From Kineococcus gynurae (GTDB lineage Bacteria; Actinomycetota; Actinomycetes; Actinomycetales; Kineococcaceae): 64,000 nucleotides of DNA. Under the pieces are notes generated by a model. It did no database searches. It saw only the letters and a program-made list of their open reading frames with translations, and had not been told where the DNA came from. Below, piece after piece: positions 26,764 to 33,593 of this stretch. The first letter of the stretch is position 1, and the number at the start of each line of letters is the position of its first letter. The position numbers and the translations under genes were made by a program. The DNA is taken from NCBI RefSeq assembly GCF_050871315.1, contig NZ_JBJLRE010000002.1. The stretch is one strand, 5' to 3'.

Positions 26764-27369
26764 GTGAGCTCCACCGGCAGCCCGACCGACCGCCCCTCCC
26801 GCCCGCGCGCCGAGCAGGGCGTGCCCCGCCGCCGGGGTGGCGGCAGCGTCTCGTCCATGATCATCTCGATGGCGCTCATCATCGGGGCCGTCCTCGTGAT
26901 CGTGCTCCTGGTGCCCCGACCCAACACCATCGAGCAGCCGGCGGTCGACGTCGCGAACGCGGCCGAGGGGGCCACGTCCCGCCTGGACTTCGTGCCCCCG
27001 GTGCCCGTCGGGCTCGACGGCTGGACCCCGACCGCGGCCGTCGTGAACCGCTCGACGAACGACGTCGTGACCTGGCACGTCAACTACCGCACCGATTCCG
27101 GGGAGTACCTGGCCCTCGACGTCGCTCGCGGCGCCACCGCGGGGTGGGAGCGCGCGCTGTCCGCGGGCGGCGGGCCCGACGGGGAGCAGCAGATCGACGG
27201 ACAGACCTGGGAGCGCCTCTACCAGGCCGACCGCGGGCGCTCGACGCTCGTCCGGGAGGCCGACGGACTGACCGTCCTGGTCTCGGGCGAGACCGGCTAC
27301 CCGGTCCTGGCCGAACTGGTCCAGGCCACCGAGCGGGCCTGGAGCGAGCAGGGTCGCACCTGGGGCTGA
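26764..27369 (+). CDS. DUF4245 membrane-anchored protein
   Basis: A 201-residue protein: a basic proline-rich N-terminus, one membrane helix (MIISMALIIGAVLVIVLLV, about residues 32-50) and an external domain containing DFVPPVPVGLDGWTPTAAVVNRS, ITWHVNY-like VVTWHVNYRTDSGEYLALDV and WERLYQADRGRSTLVRE. This matches DUF4245, an actinobacterial family of unknown function whose gene lies divergently next to glpX (Rv1100 in M. tuberculosis). The start GTG 26764 has no Shine-Dalgarno; AAGCAT 6 nt upstream might be a leaderless -10. Confidence 0.82.
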   Translation: MSSTGSPTDRPSRPRAEQGVPRRRGGGSVSSMIISMALIIGAVLVIVLLVPRPNTIEQPAVDVANAAEGATSRLDFVPPVPVGLDGWTPTAAVVNRSTNDVVTWHVNYRTDSGEYLALDVARGATAGWERALSAGGGPDGEQQIDGQTWERLYQADRGRSTLVREADGLTVLVSGETGYPVLAELVQATERAWSEQGRTWG

Positions 27370-27412
27370 ACCGGTCCCCGGGGCCGGGGCGAGGAGACCG
27401 AACTCACGTCCC

Positions 27413-27676
27413 TCAGGCCTGCTCGGGAGCCGCCGTCCGGCGGTCCAGGCGCTCGCGGGCCCCGTCGAGGATGTGCTGGCAGCGGTCGGCCAGGAGCTCT
27501 CCGCGCTCCCACAGGGCCAACGACTCCTCCAGCGGCGTGCCGCCCGCCTCCAGCCGACGCACCACGTCGAGCAGCTCGTCGCGGGCCTGCTCGTAGCCGA
27601 GCCCGGACTCCTCCGGCGTCGACCCCTGGTCGTCGGGGCCGGGTGCGGGGGTGGTCTTCGCGGGCACGGGCGTCAT
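27413..27676 (-). CDS. xseB: Exodeoxyribonuclease VII small subunit
   Basis: An 87-residue XseB: GYEQARDELLDVVRRLEAGGTPLEESLALWERGELLADRCQHILDGARERLD is the whole conserved coiled core. The N-terminal ~25 residues are a Pro/Thr-rich extension. Several copies bind XseA to make the single-strand nuclease that degrades ssDNA to oligonucleotides in repair. The start ATG 27676 overlaps the xseA stop by 4 bp. Confidence 0.95.
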   Translation of the reverse strand: MTPVPAKTTPAPGPDDQGSTPEESGLGYEQARDELLDVVRRLEAGGTPLEESLALWERGELLADRCQHILDGARERLDRRTAAPEQA

Positions 27677-28968
27677 CCTGCCCCACCGCCGCGACCCGCG
27701 ACCGCCTCCGCCCCCTCCGCGACCGCTATCAGCGCCCCCTCGGCGACCCGGATCCGCAACCGCGCCCCGGCGGGGACGGCCGCCGGGTCGTGCACGAGGC
27801 CGGCGGGTCCCTGCACGACGGCGTACCCGCGTCGGAGGGTCGACAGCGGCGACAACGCCCGGACCTGGGCCCGCAGGTGCCCGACCTCCACCCCGGCGCG
27901 CTCGATGCGGCGGTGCAGGCCGTCGCGCCCGCGCGCCCGGGCGGCCCCGACCTCCTGCTCGCGGACGTCGAGCAGCACGTGCGGGGCGGCGAGGACCGGT
28001 CGGCTGCGCAGGGCCGCCAGCGCGGCCGACTCCCGCTCGACCCGGGTGCCGATCCCGCGCCGGGCCCGCGCCCGCAGTGCCTCGACACCGTTCAGTTCCT
28101 CGGCCACGTCGGGGACGACCAGGCGGGCCGCGTCGGTCGGGGTGGAGGCGCGGACGTCGGCGACGAGGTCCAGCAGGGGTGAGTCGACCTCGTGCCCGAT
28201 GGCCGAGACGACGGGGGTGCGGGCGGCCGCGACCGCCCTCAGCAGGGCCTCGTTGCTGAAGGGGAGGAGGTCCTCGACGCTGCCGCCGCCCCGCGCGACG
28301 ACGACGACGTCGACCTCGGCCAGGGCGTCGAGCTCGGCCAGCGCGTCGGCCACCTCCACGACCGCGTTCGGGCCCTGGACCGCCACCTCGCGGATCTCGA
28401 AGCGGACCCCCGGCCACCGGGCCCGGGCGTTGTCGACGACGTCGCGCTCGGCGGCCGAGGCCCGCCCGCACACCAGCCCGACCACGCGGGGCAGGAACGG
28501 GAGCGGGCGCTTGCGGCCGACGTCGAAGAGACCCTCCGCGGCCAGGACCCGTTTGAGGTGCTCGAGGCGGGCCAAGAGTTCCCCGACCCCCACCGGGCGC
28601 AGGTCGTCGACGGCCAGGGACAGCGACCCGCGCTTGGCGAAGAACTCCGGCCGGGCGTGGGCGACGACCCGGGTGCCGTGGGTCAACCCGTCGGGCAGGA
28701 CCTCGCGCAGGCGGGCGATCACGCGACGGTGGATGGTCACCGGCAACGACATGTCCGTATCGGCGTCGCGCAGGGTCAGGAACACCACGGAGGCCCCGGG
28801 CCGGTCGTTCACCTGGACGACCTGCCCCTCGACCCAGGTCCAGGGCATCTTGGCGATGTAGGCGTCCATCTTGGCCGCCAGCAGGCGCACGGGCCACGGG
28901 TTCTCGGCCGTGGTCTCCCCGGCGGTCGCGGGCCGGCGGCGGGGACCGGGGTCGGGGGCGGGGCTCAC
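27673..28968 (-). CDS. xseA: Exodeoxyribonuclease VII large subunit
   Basis: A 431-residue XseA: an N-terminal OB-fold (WTWVEGQVVQVNDRPGASVVFLTLRD), then the catalytic core with PRVVGLVCGRASAAERDVVDN, VDVVVVARGGGSVEDLLPFSNEALLRAV, TPVVSAIGHEVDSPLLDLVADVRASTPTDAA, a coiled coil, and a C-terminal LSPLSTLRRGYAVV. It digests single-stranded DNA from both ends. GTG 28968 overlaps the stop of the histidine-kinase gene, which is unusual: exonuclease VII is here translated as part of a two-component-system operon. Confidence 0.95.
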   Translation of the reverse strand: MSPAPDPGPRRRPATAGETTAENPWPVRLLAAKMDAYIAKMPWTWVEGQVVQVNDRPGASVVFLTLRDADTDMSLPVTIHRRVIARLREVLPDGLTHGTRVVAHARPEFFAKRGSLSLAVDDLRPVGVGELLARLEHLKRVLAAEGLFDVGRKRPLPFLPRVVGLVCGRASAAERDVVDNARARWPGVRFEIREVAVQGPNAVVEVADALAELDALAEVDVVVVARGGGSVEDLLPFSNEALLRAVAAARTPVVSAIGHEVDSPLLDLVADVRASTPTDAARLVVPDVAEELNGVEALRARARRGIGTRVERESAALAALRSRPVLAAPHVLLDVREQEVGAARARGRDGLHRRIERAGVEVGHLRAQVRALSPLSTLRRGYAVVQGPAGLVHDPAAVPAGARLRIRVAEGALIAVAEGAEAVAGRGGGAG

Positions 28969-30410
28969 CCCTCCATCCTCAGGGCGAGCGTGAACACCGC
29001 CCCCGGCAGGGTCCCGGATGGCAGGTCCGGACCGGCGGGGTCGACGCAGGTCAGCGTCGCGCCCGAGGCGGCGGCCAACCCGCGGGCGATGGCCAGGCCG
29101 AGGCCGGAGCCGCCGTCCCCGGCCCGCGCGGGGTCGAGGCGGACGAGCCGCTCGAAGACGCGTTCACGGTCGGCCGGGGCGACACCGGGGCCGGTGTCCG
29201 AGACGACGACGCGACCCCGGGGATCCAGCTCGACGCGGACGCGCCCGGCCGGGGCGGCGCGACGGGCGTTGTCGAGCAGGTTGTCGACGATGCGCCGGAC
29301 GTGCTCGGGATCGGCGTGCACCAGGACCGGGCGGGCGGGGAGGACGACCTCGGCCCCGGGCACCTCGGCGGCCTCCCGCAGCAGTCCGGCCGGGTCGAGG
29401 TCGCGGGGGGCGGCGCGCACCTCGGGCAGGCGGGCGGCCGTGAGCAGGTCGGCGACCAGACGGGCGGCGCGGCGGGCCTCGCGCACGGTGCGGGCGGCGG
29501 TCTCCTCCCGCGCCAGGCGGGCCGCGTCGGCGACGGCGGGATCCCCGTCCGCCTCGTCCTCCATGTCGTCGGAGTCCTCCGCCGCGGACGAGGACAGCAG
29601 CAGCCGCTCCGCCCCGACCACCACCCCGGTGATCGGGGTCCGCAGCTCGTGGGCCGCGTCGGCCAGGAACTGCCGGGTGGTCTCGCTGGCCTGCCGGGCC
29701 CGGGCCTCGGCCCCCTCAAGGGCGTCGAGCATGTCGTCGAAGGCCGCGGCGGTCCGCCCGAGCTCGGTGTCGGTGCGGTCGGGGGAGAGGCGTCGGCCGC
29801 GGTCGCCCGCCGCGATCGAGCGGGCCGTGGCGGTCATGGTGTCCAGCGGGCCGAGCGCGCGGCCCAGCAACCACCAGGCCGCCCCCGCGGCCAGCAGCAG
29901 CCCGACGACACCGCCGAGACCCATGAGGATGCGGAACTGGCGCAGGGTCTGCGTGATCGGGCTCAGCGACGTCGAGAGTTCCAGCGTCCGTTCCGGGCCG
30001 AGGCGGCGGGTCACGGTGATGACGCCGTCGTCCTCCGCGACGGCGTCGCGGGCGGCCGGTCCACCGTCGGCGGCTGGTCCGAGCGGTCCACCGGCCGGGC
30101 CGGGGCCGGGTTCGGCGGTGAGGGTGGAACCGTTGCTGCGCAGCACGACCGACGCCCCGGCGGTCCGCATCCGGTCGACCAGGGTCTGGTCGTCGACCGA
30201 CCCGTCGAGCTGCACCGCGAGGTCGGCCAGCTGTACCAGACGGTCCTCGGCCTCGGCCCGCAACCGCACCCCGAGGCTCACGTCGACGAAGATCCCGACC
30301 AGCAGCAGCAGCGCGGCCATGACGGCCACCGTGACGGCGACGACGCGCCGCTTCAGCGACGCGGTGCGCAGCGGACGGTTCCCGGCCCGGTCCGCGGGGC
30401 GCCCGCTCAC
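28965..30410 (-). CDS. Sensor histidine kinase
   Basis: A 481-residue membrane kinase: TM1 at about 22-44 (VVAVTVAVMAALLLLVGIFV), an extracytoplasmic Gly/Pro-rich sensor region of about 115 residues, TM2 at about 162-183, HAMP, HisKA with DAAHELRTPITG (phospho-acceptor His254), an acidic insertion (SSAAEDSDDMEDEADGD) within the dimerisation region, and an HATPase with NLLDNARRA, SDTGPGVA and GGSGLGLAIARGL. The acidic insertion of roughly 25 residues between helices is odd. GTG 30410 overlaps the response-regulator stop by 4 bp. The signal is unknown. Confidence 0.92.
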   Translation of the reverse strand: MSGRPADRAGNRPLRTASLKRRVVAVTVAVMAALLLLVGIFVDVSLGVRLRAEAEDRLVQLADLAVQLDGSVDDQTLVDRMRTAGASVVLRSNGSTLTAEPGPGPAGGPLGPAADGGPAARDAVAEDDGVITVTRRLGPERTLELSTSLSPITQTLRQFRILMGLGGVVGLLLAAGAAWWLLGRALGPLDTMTATARSIAAGDRGRRLSPDRTDTELGRTAAAFDDMLDALEGAEARARQASETTRQFLADAAHELRTPITGVVVGAERLLLSSSAAEDSDDMEDEADGDPAVADAARLAREETAARTVREARRAARLVADLLTAARLPEVRAAPRDLDPAGLLREAAEVPGAEVVLPARPVLVHADPEHVRRIVDNLLDNARRAAPAGRVRVELDPRGRVVVSDTGPGVAPADRERVFERLVRLDPARAGDGGSGLGLAIARGLAAASGATLTCVDPAGPDLPSGTLPGAVFTLALRMEG

Positions 30411-31099
30411 GGGGCCGGACGCAGCACGTAGCCCAGACCCCGCACGGTGTGCAGGATCCGGGGCCCGTGCGCCTCGAGCTTGCGGCGCAACGCGGAGACG
30501 TGGACCTCGACCAGGTTCGGGTCGTACGCCTCGTACCCCCAGACCTGGGTCAGCAGCTGCACCTTGGACAGGGTGCGACCGCGGTGACGGACCAGGTGGG
30601 CCAGCAGGCGGAACTCGGTCGCGGTGAGGTCCAGGGTGTGCCCGTCGCGCACCGCGGTCGTCGCGGTCTCGTCCACCACCAGGTCGCCGACCTGGAGGAC
30701 GGCACCGGCGTTCCCGGCGCGGCGCAGCAGGGCTCGCAACCGGACCAGGAGTTCCTCGACCGCGAAGGGTTTGACGACGTAGTCGTCACCCCCGGCCTCG
30801 AACCCGGCCAACCGGTCCGGGACGGCGTCGCGGGCGGTGACGAACACGACGGCCACCCCGCGGGGGACGCAGTGCCGCCGTGCCAGCGTCAACCCGTCCT
30901 CACCGGGAACCATGACGTCGAGCACGGCCACGTCGGGCCGGAACCCGTCGAGGACCAGGTCGATCCCCTCGCCGTCGGCCATCGCCTCGACGGCCATGCC
31001 GGCCTCGCGCAGGCTCTCGGCGACGGAGTCCCGGATGAGGGGGTCGTCCTCGACCAGCAGGATCCGGGCGGCCCCGGTGCCCGGGTGGCCCGGGCTCAT
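30407..31099 (-). CDS. OmpR-family response regulator
   Basis: A 230-residue regulator. The receiver domain has Asp18/Asp19, phospho-acceptor Asp61 (VAVLDVMVPG), Thr88 and Lys110 (YVVKPF). The winged-helix DNA-binding domain contains LTATEFRLLAHLVRHRGRTLSKVQLLTQVWGY and VEVHVSALRRKLEAHGPRILHTVRGLGYVLR. OmpR-type proteins bind direct repeats one helical turn apart; such repeats (CTTCAG, 11-bp period) stand upstream of this operon. It overlaps the photolyase-like gene and the kinase gene by 4 bp each. Confidence 0.95.
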   Translation of the reverse strand: MSPGHPGTGAARILLVEDDPLIRDSVAESLREAGMAVEAMADGEGIDLVLDGFRPDVAVLDVMVPGEDGLTLARRHCVPRGVAVVFVTARDAVPDRLAGFEAGGDDYVVKPFAVEELLVRLRALLRRAGNAGAVLQVGDLVVDETATTAVRDGHTLDLTATEFRLLAHLVRHRGRTLSKVQLLTQVWGYEAYDPNLVEVHVSALRRKLEAHGPRILHTVRGLGYVLRPAP

Positions 31100-32301
31100 C
31101 GCGAGGACCGGACCCAGGCGCTGAACGAGCGCAGCGACCCCGAACCCGGGCGGCGCAACCACGGCCAGGGGTGGCGCTCCACGACGTCCACCGTCGCCGA
31201 ACGTCGGGCGAAACCCGGGACGGGGGCCCAGGTCACCGCGACCCGTCGCCCGGCCAGTTCCTCCTCGACCCGGCCGAGGCGCACCTCCGACCCGAGTTCG
31301 GCGAGGGTCTCGGCCAGGAACACCAACCGCTTGCCCGACAGGCGAAGACGCGCCAGCAGGGGTTCGTCGAACACGAACACGGAGGGCCGGTCCGGGTGCG
31401 CGGCCAGGGCCGGGTCGTCGTCCCCCAGGGATTCGGCGGTGAGCCACACCGTGTCCGGCTCGCCCGCGGTCTCCACCGCGGTCGGACCCGCGTCGGTCGG
31501 TCCGCCCGCCAACCCGGACGGGGGTTCGGTACGGGCGCCGGCCTCGGTCTCCGGCCAGCCCTGGATCGGGCAGTTCCGGTTCAGCGCGCACCCCGCGCAC
31601 AACTGCGGGGCCCGTTTCTCCACCTGCCAGCGGCTGAACCCGTAGACCTTCCCCGTCCCGGTGCCGACGGTCCACTGCCACCCCAACCGGTTCGCGGCGG
31701 GGGACCCGTCGAGCAGGTGCCGGTACATCTCCAGCTGGCCCTCGCGCCAGTCGGCCCCGGCGCGCACGGAGTACTGCGAGGCCAACCACATCCGGGTCTG
31801 GTTCACCAACCAGCCGTCCTCGTGGAGTTCGTCCGTGGTCTCGGCCATGCAGGCCATCTCCCTCGCCCACGGTGCCCGGTTCCAGGGTCGGGAGGGCACC
31901 GGCCCGGAGAACCGCAGCGGCTGGGCGGTGGCGGGGCCGACCCGGGCGTAGAGGTGCCGGGCGTACTCCTGCCACAGCAGTTCGTCGCGGAACTTCGTCC
32001 GGTCCCGGGCCGGGGCCCCGGCGGCGGCGGCCCACACCTCCGGCAACGGCAGCAGGCCGTGGCGGATGTAGGGGGAGAGGCGGGTGGCCCCGCGCCGGGA
32101 GCGGGGGAGCACCTCGTTGCGGCGGGCGGCGTACCCGGTGAGGTCGAGGGTCGCCAACGCGGTGTCGGCGGCGGTCTGACCCCCGCGGACGGAGGAGCCG
32201 CTCGGGCGACCGGGACCCTCGAGGGTCAGGTGACCCAGGTGGGTCCCGACCCAGTCGAGGACGCCCTCGCGGTCGCGGGGCGGCGGGGGGAGCAGCGGCA
32301 T
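31096..32301 (-). CDS. Photolyase/cryptochrome-like FAD-binding protein, unusual domain order
   Basis: A 401-residue protein. The FAD-binding domain comes first: TRLSPYIRHGLLPLPEVW, RDELLWQEYARHLYA, WLVNQTRMWLASQYSVRAGADWREG, HLLDGSPAANRLGWQWTVGTGTGKVYGFSRW. A Cys cluster LCAGCALNRNCPIQGWP follows, and the last ~130 residues (VFVFDEPLLARLRLSGKRLVFLAETLAEL) look like the Rossmann antenna domain that is N-terminal in ordinary photolyases. Cys151 plus Cys235, Cys238 and Cys244 recall the four-Cys [4Fe-4S] spacing of FeS photolyases. DNA repair or light sensing is likely. ATG 32301 is chosen from a CAAGAT hexamer 7 nt upstream; an upstream GTG (32343) is possible. Confidence 0.75.
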   Translation of the reverse strand: MPLLPPPPRDREGVLDWVGTHLGHLTLEGPGRPSGSSVRGGQTAADTALATLDLTGYAARRNEVLPRSRRGATRLSPYIRHGLLPLPEVWAAAAGAPARDRTKFRDELLWQEYARHLYARVGPATAQPLRFSGPVPSRPWNRAPWAREMACMAETTDELHEDGWLVNQTRMWLASQYSVRAGADWREGQLEMYRHLLDGSPAANRLGWQWTVGTGTGKVYGFSRWQVEKRAPQLCAGCALNRNCPIQGWPETEAGARTEPPSGLAGGPTDAGPTAVETAGEPDTVWLTAESLGDDDPALAAHPDRPSVFVFDEPLLARLRLSGKRLVFLAETLAELGSEVRLGRVEEELAGRRVAVTWAPVPGFARRSATVDVVERHPWPWLRRPGSGSLRSFSAWVRSSR

Positions 32302-32308
32302 ACCTCTG

Positions 32309-32314
32309 ATCTTG
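32309..32314 (-). promoter_or_regulatory. Candidate -10 of photolyase-TCS-xseAB operon
   Basis: On the minus strand CAAGAT stands 7 nt before ATG 32301. A -35 would fall near 32332-32337, 12 bp downstream of the nearest CTTCAG repeat, a usual activator position. Confidence 0.3.
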
Positions 32315-32349
32315 GGCCCCACCTCCCCGGCCAGCACCCCCACCGGGGG

Positions 32350-32404
32350 CTGAAGGATCCCTGAAGGGACGGGAGGGACCGGTCGCGCTTCAGGTCGGCT
32401 TCAG
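32350..32404. promoter_or_regulatory. Divergent CTTCAG repeat array (probable response-regulator box)
   Basis: Two copies of CTGAAGG (32350-32356, 32361-32367) and two of CTTCAG (32388-32393, 32399-32404), each pair spaced 11 bp. CTGAAG is the reverse complement of CTTCAG, so each divergent gene has a tandem pair in the same orientation relative to itself. This is the layout expected for an OmpR-family regulator controlling both its own operon and the DUF5666 gene. Confidence 0.6.
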
Positions 32405-32473
32405 ATTCGGAGGGTGATCTGGATGTCGGCCGTTCATCGCGGTCCACCGATCCGGATGGAAGAGGTTCATCGC

Positions 32474-33472
32474 ATGTCCGTCGAGCAGACGACCACCCAG
32501 ACCACCCCCCGTCGCCGCAGCCGGGCGCTGCGCGTCACGCTGGCGACGATCGCCGCCGGCGGCATCGTGCTCGGCGGCGCGGCCGCCGCCGGGGCGCTCC
32601 CGCTGACCGGGACCACGACCCCGGCCGCGACCAGCGCTCCGAGCGCCCCCGCCACGCCCTCCGCTCCCGACGGGTCGGCCACCCCGCCCGCCGCTCCGAC
32701 CCCGCCCGCCGACGGTGCCCTGCCGGGTGGACCGGGCGCCCCGGGGGGTCCCGGCGCCCCGGGGGCGCCCGGTGGTCCCGGTGCTCCCGGCCCCGTGGCC
32801 GACGGTGCCGTACACGGCGACGTGACCGCCGTGAGCGACGACTCGATCACCGTCACCAAGCCGGCCGGTCCGGCCGGGGACGCGGCGACCGAGACCGTGC
32901 TCTCGATCACCGGTGACACCACGGTGACCCGCGACGCGGGCCCGGGGCAGGAGGCCACGGCGGCCGCCGTGTCCGACATCGCGGTGGGTGACCACGTCCA
33001 CGTGACCGCCGTCGACCCCGACGCGAGCGACCTGGTCGCGGCCGAGATCCGCATCATGCCCGCCCCGCCCGAGGGTGGGCCGGCTGGTCCCGGTGGCCCC
33101 GAGGCCGCCGGGCGGGTGCACGGTGACGTGACCGCCGTGAGCGACGACTCGATCACCGTCACCAAGCCGGCCGGTCCGGCCGGGGACGCGGCGACCGAGA
33201 CCGTGCTCTCGATCACCGGCGACACCACGGTGACCCGCGACGCGGGCCCGGGGCAGGAGGCCACGGCGGCCTCGGTGTCCGACATCGCGGTGGGTGACCA
33301 CGTCCACGTGACCGCGGTCGACCCGGATGCGAGCGACCTGGTCGCGGCCGACATCCGCATCATGCCCACCCCGCCGGCCCCGCCCGCCCCGCCGACCGGT
33401 AGCGGCTCGGCCACCGCCCCCGACGCGGGGGCGACCCCCGACGCGGCCGGGTCGACGAGCCTCGGCTCCTGA
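32474..33472 (+). CDS. Secreted/anchored protein with two near-identical DUF5666-like modules
   Basis: A 332-residue protein: a basic N-terminus, a membrane or signal segment (ALRVTLATIAAGGIVLGGAAAAGAL), a Pro/Gly/Ala-rich linker with collagen-like GAPGGPGAPG, then two 84-residue beta-rich modules beginning VHGDVTAVSDDSITVTK and ending AA(E/D)IRIMP. These resemble DUF5666 OB-like domains (DITAVDGDTITVT pattern). The modules differ at two residues. It ends in a Pro/Ser tail. ATG 32474 has AGAGG 8 nt upstream. It is probably a target of the divergent two-component system; role unknown. Confidence 0.75.
   Translation: MSVEQTTTQTTPRRRSRALRVTLATIAAGGIVLGGAAAAGALPLTGTTTPAATSAPSAPATPSAPDGSATPPAAPTPPADGALPGGPGAPGGPGAPGAPGGPGAPGPVADGAVHGDVTAVSDDSITVTKPAGPAGDAATETVLSITGDTTVTRDAGPGQEATAAAVSDIAVGDHVHVTAVDPDASDLVAAEIRIMPAPPEGGPAGPGGPEAAGRVHGDVTAVSDDSITVTKPAGPAGDAATETVLSITGDTTVTRDAGPGQEATAASVSDIAVGDHVHVTAVDPDASDLVAADIRIMPTPPAPPAPPTGSGSATAPDAGATPDAAGSTSLGS
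32810..33367 (+). repeat. Tandem 252-bp coding duplication, 306-bp period
   Basis: Units 32810-33061 and 33116-33367 are nearly identical in DNA, including third codon positions, separated by a 54-bp Pro/Gly-rich spacer. Only two amino-acid changes (A to S, E to D) are visible. This indicates recent duplication or ongoing gene conversion. Confidence 0.9.
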
Positions 33473-33491
33473 CCCCCACCCGCGTTCCCTG

Positions 33492-33546
33492 ACGGCACAG
33501 GGGGACCTTCCGCCCGATCATCGAGCGCAGGGTCCCCCTGTGCCGT
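33492..33546. terminator. Perfect 16-bp inverted repeat after DUF5666 gene
   Basis: ACGGCACAGGGGGACC (33492-33507) and GGTCCCCCTGTGCCGT (33531-33546) with a 23-nt loop. It is likely a terminator; the long loop and perfect arms would also fit a dispersed palindromic repeat element. Confidence 0.6.
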
Positions 33547-33581
33547 TCCCGCGCGGCCGGGGCGGTGCTCGGGCGGCCACC

Positions 33582-33587
33582 TACCAT
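33582..33587 (+). promoter_or_regulatory. -10 element for ispH (leaderless type)
   Basis: TACCAT, then 6 nt (GGAGGG), then GTG 33594. The G-rich spacer is too close to serve as a ribosome-binding site. Confidence 0.45.
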
Positions 33588-33593
33588 GGAGGG

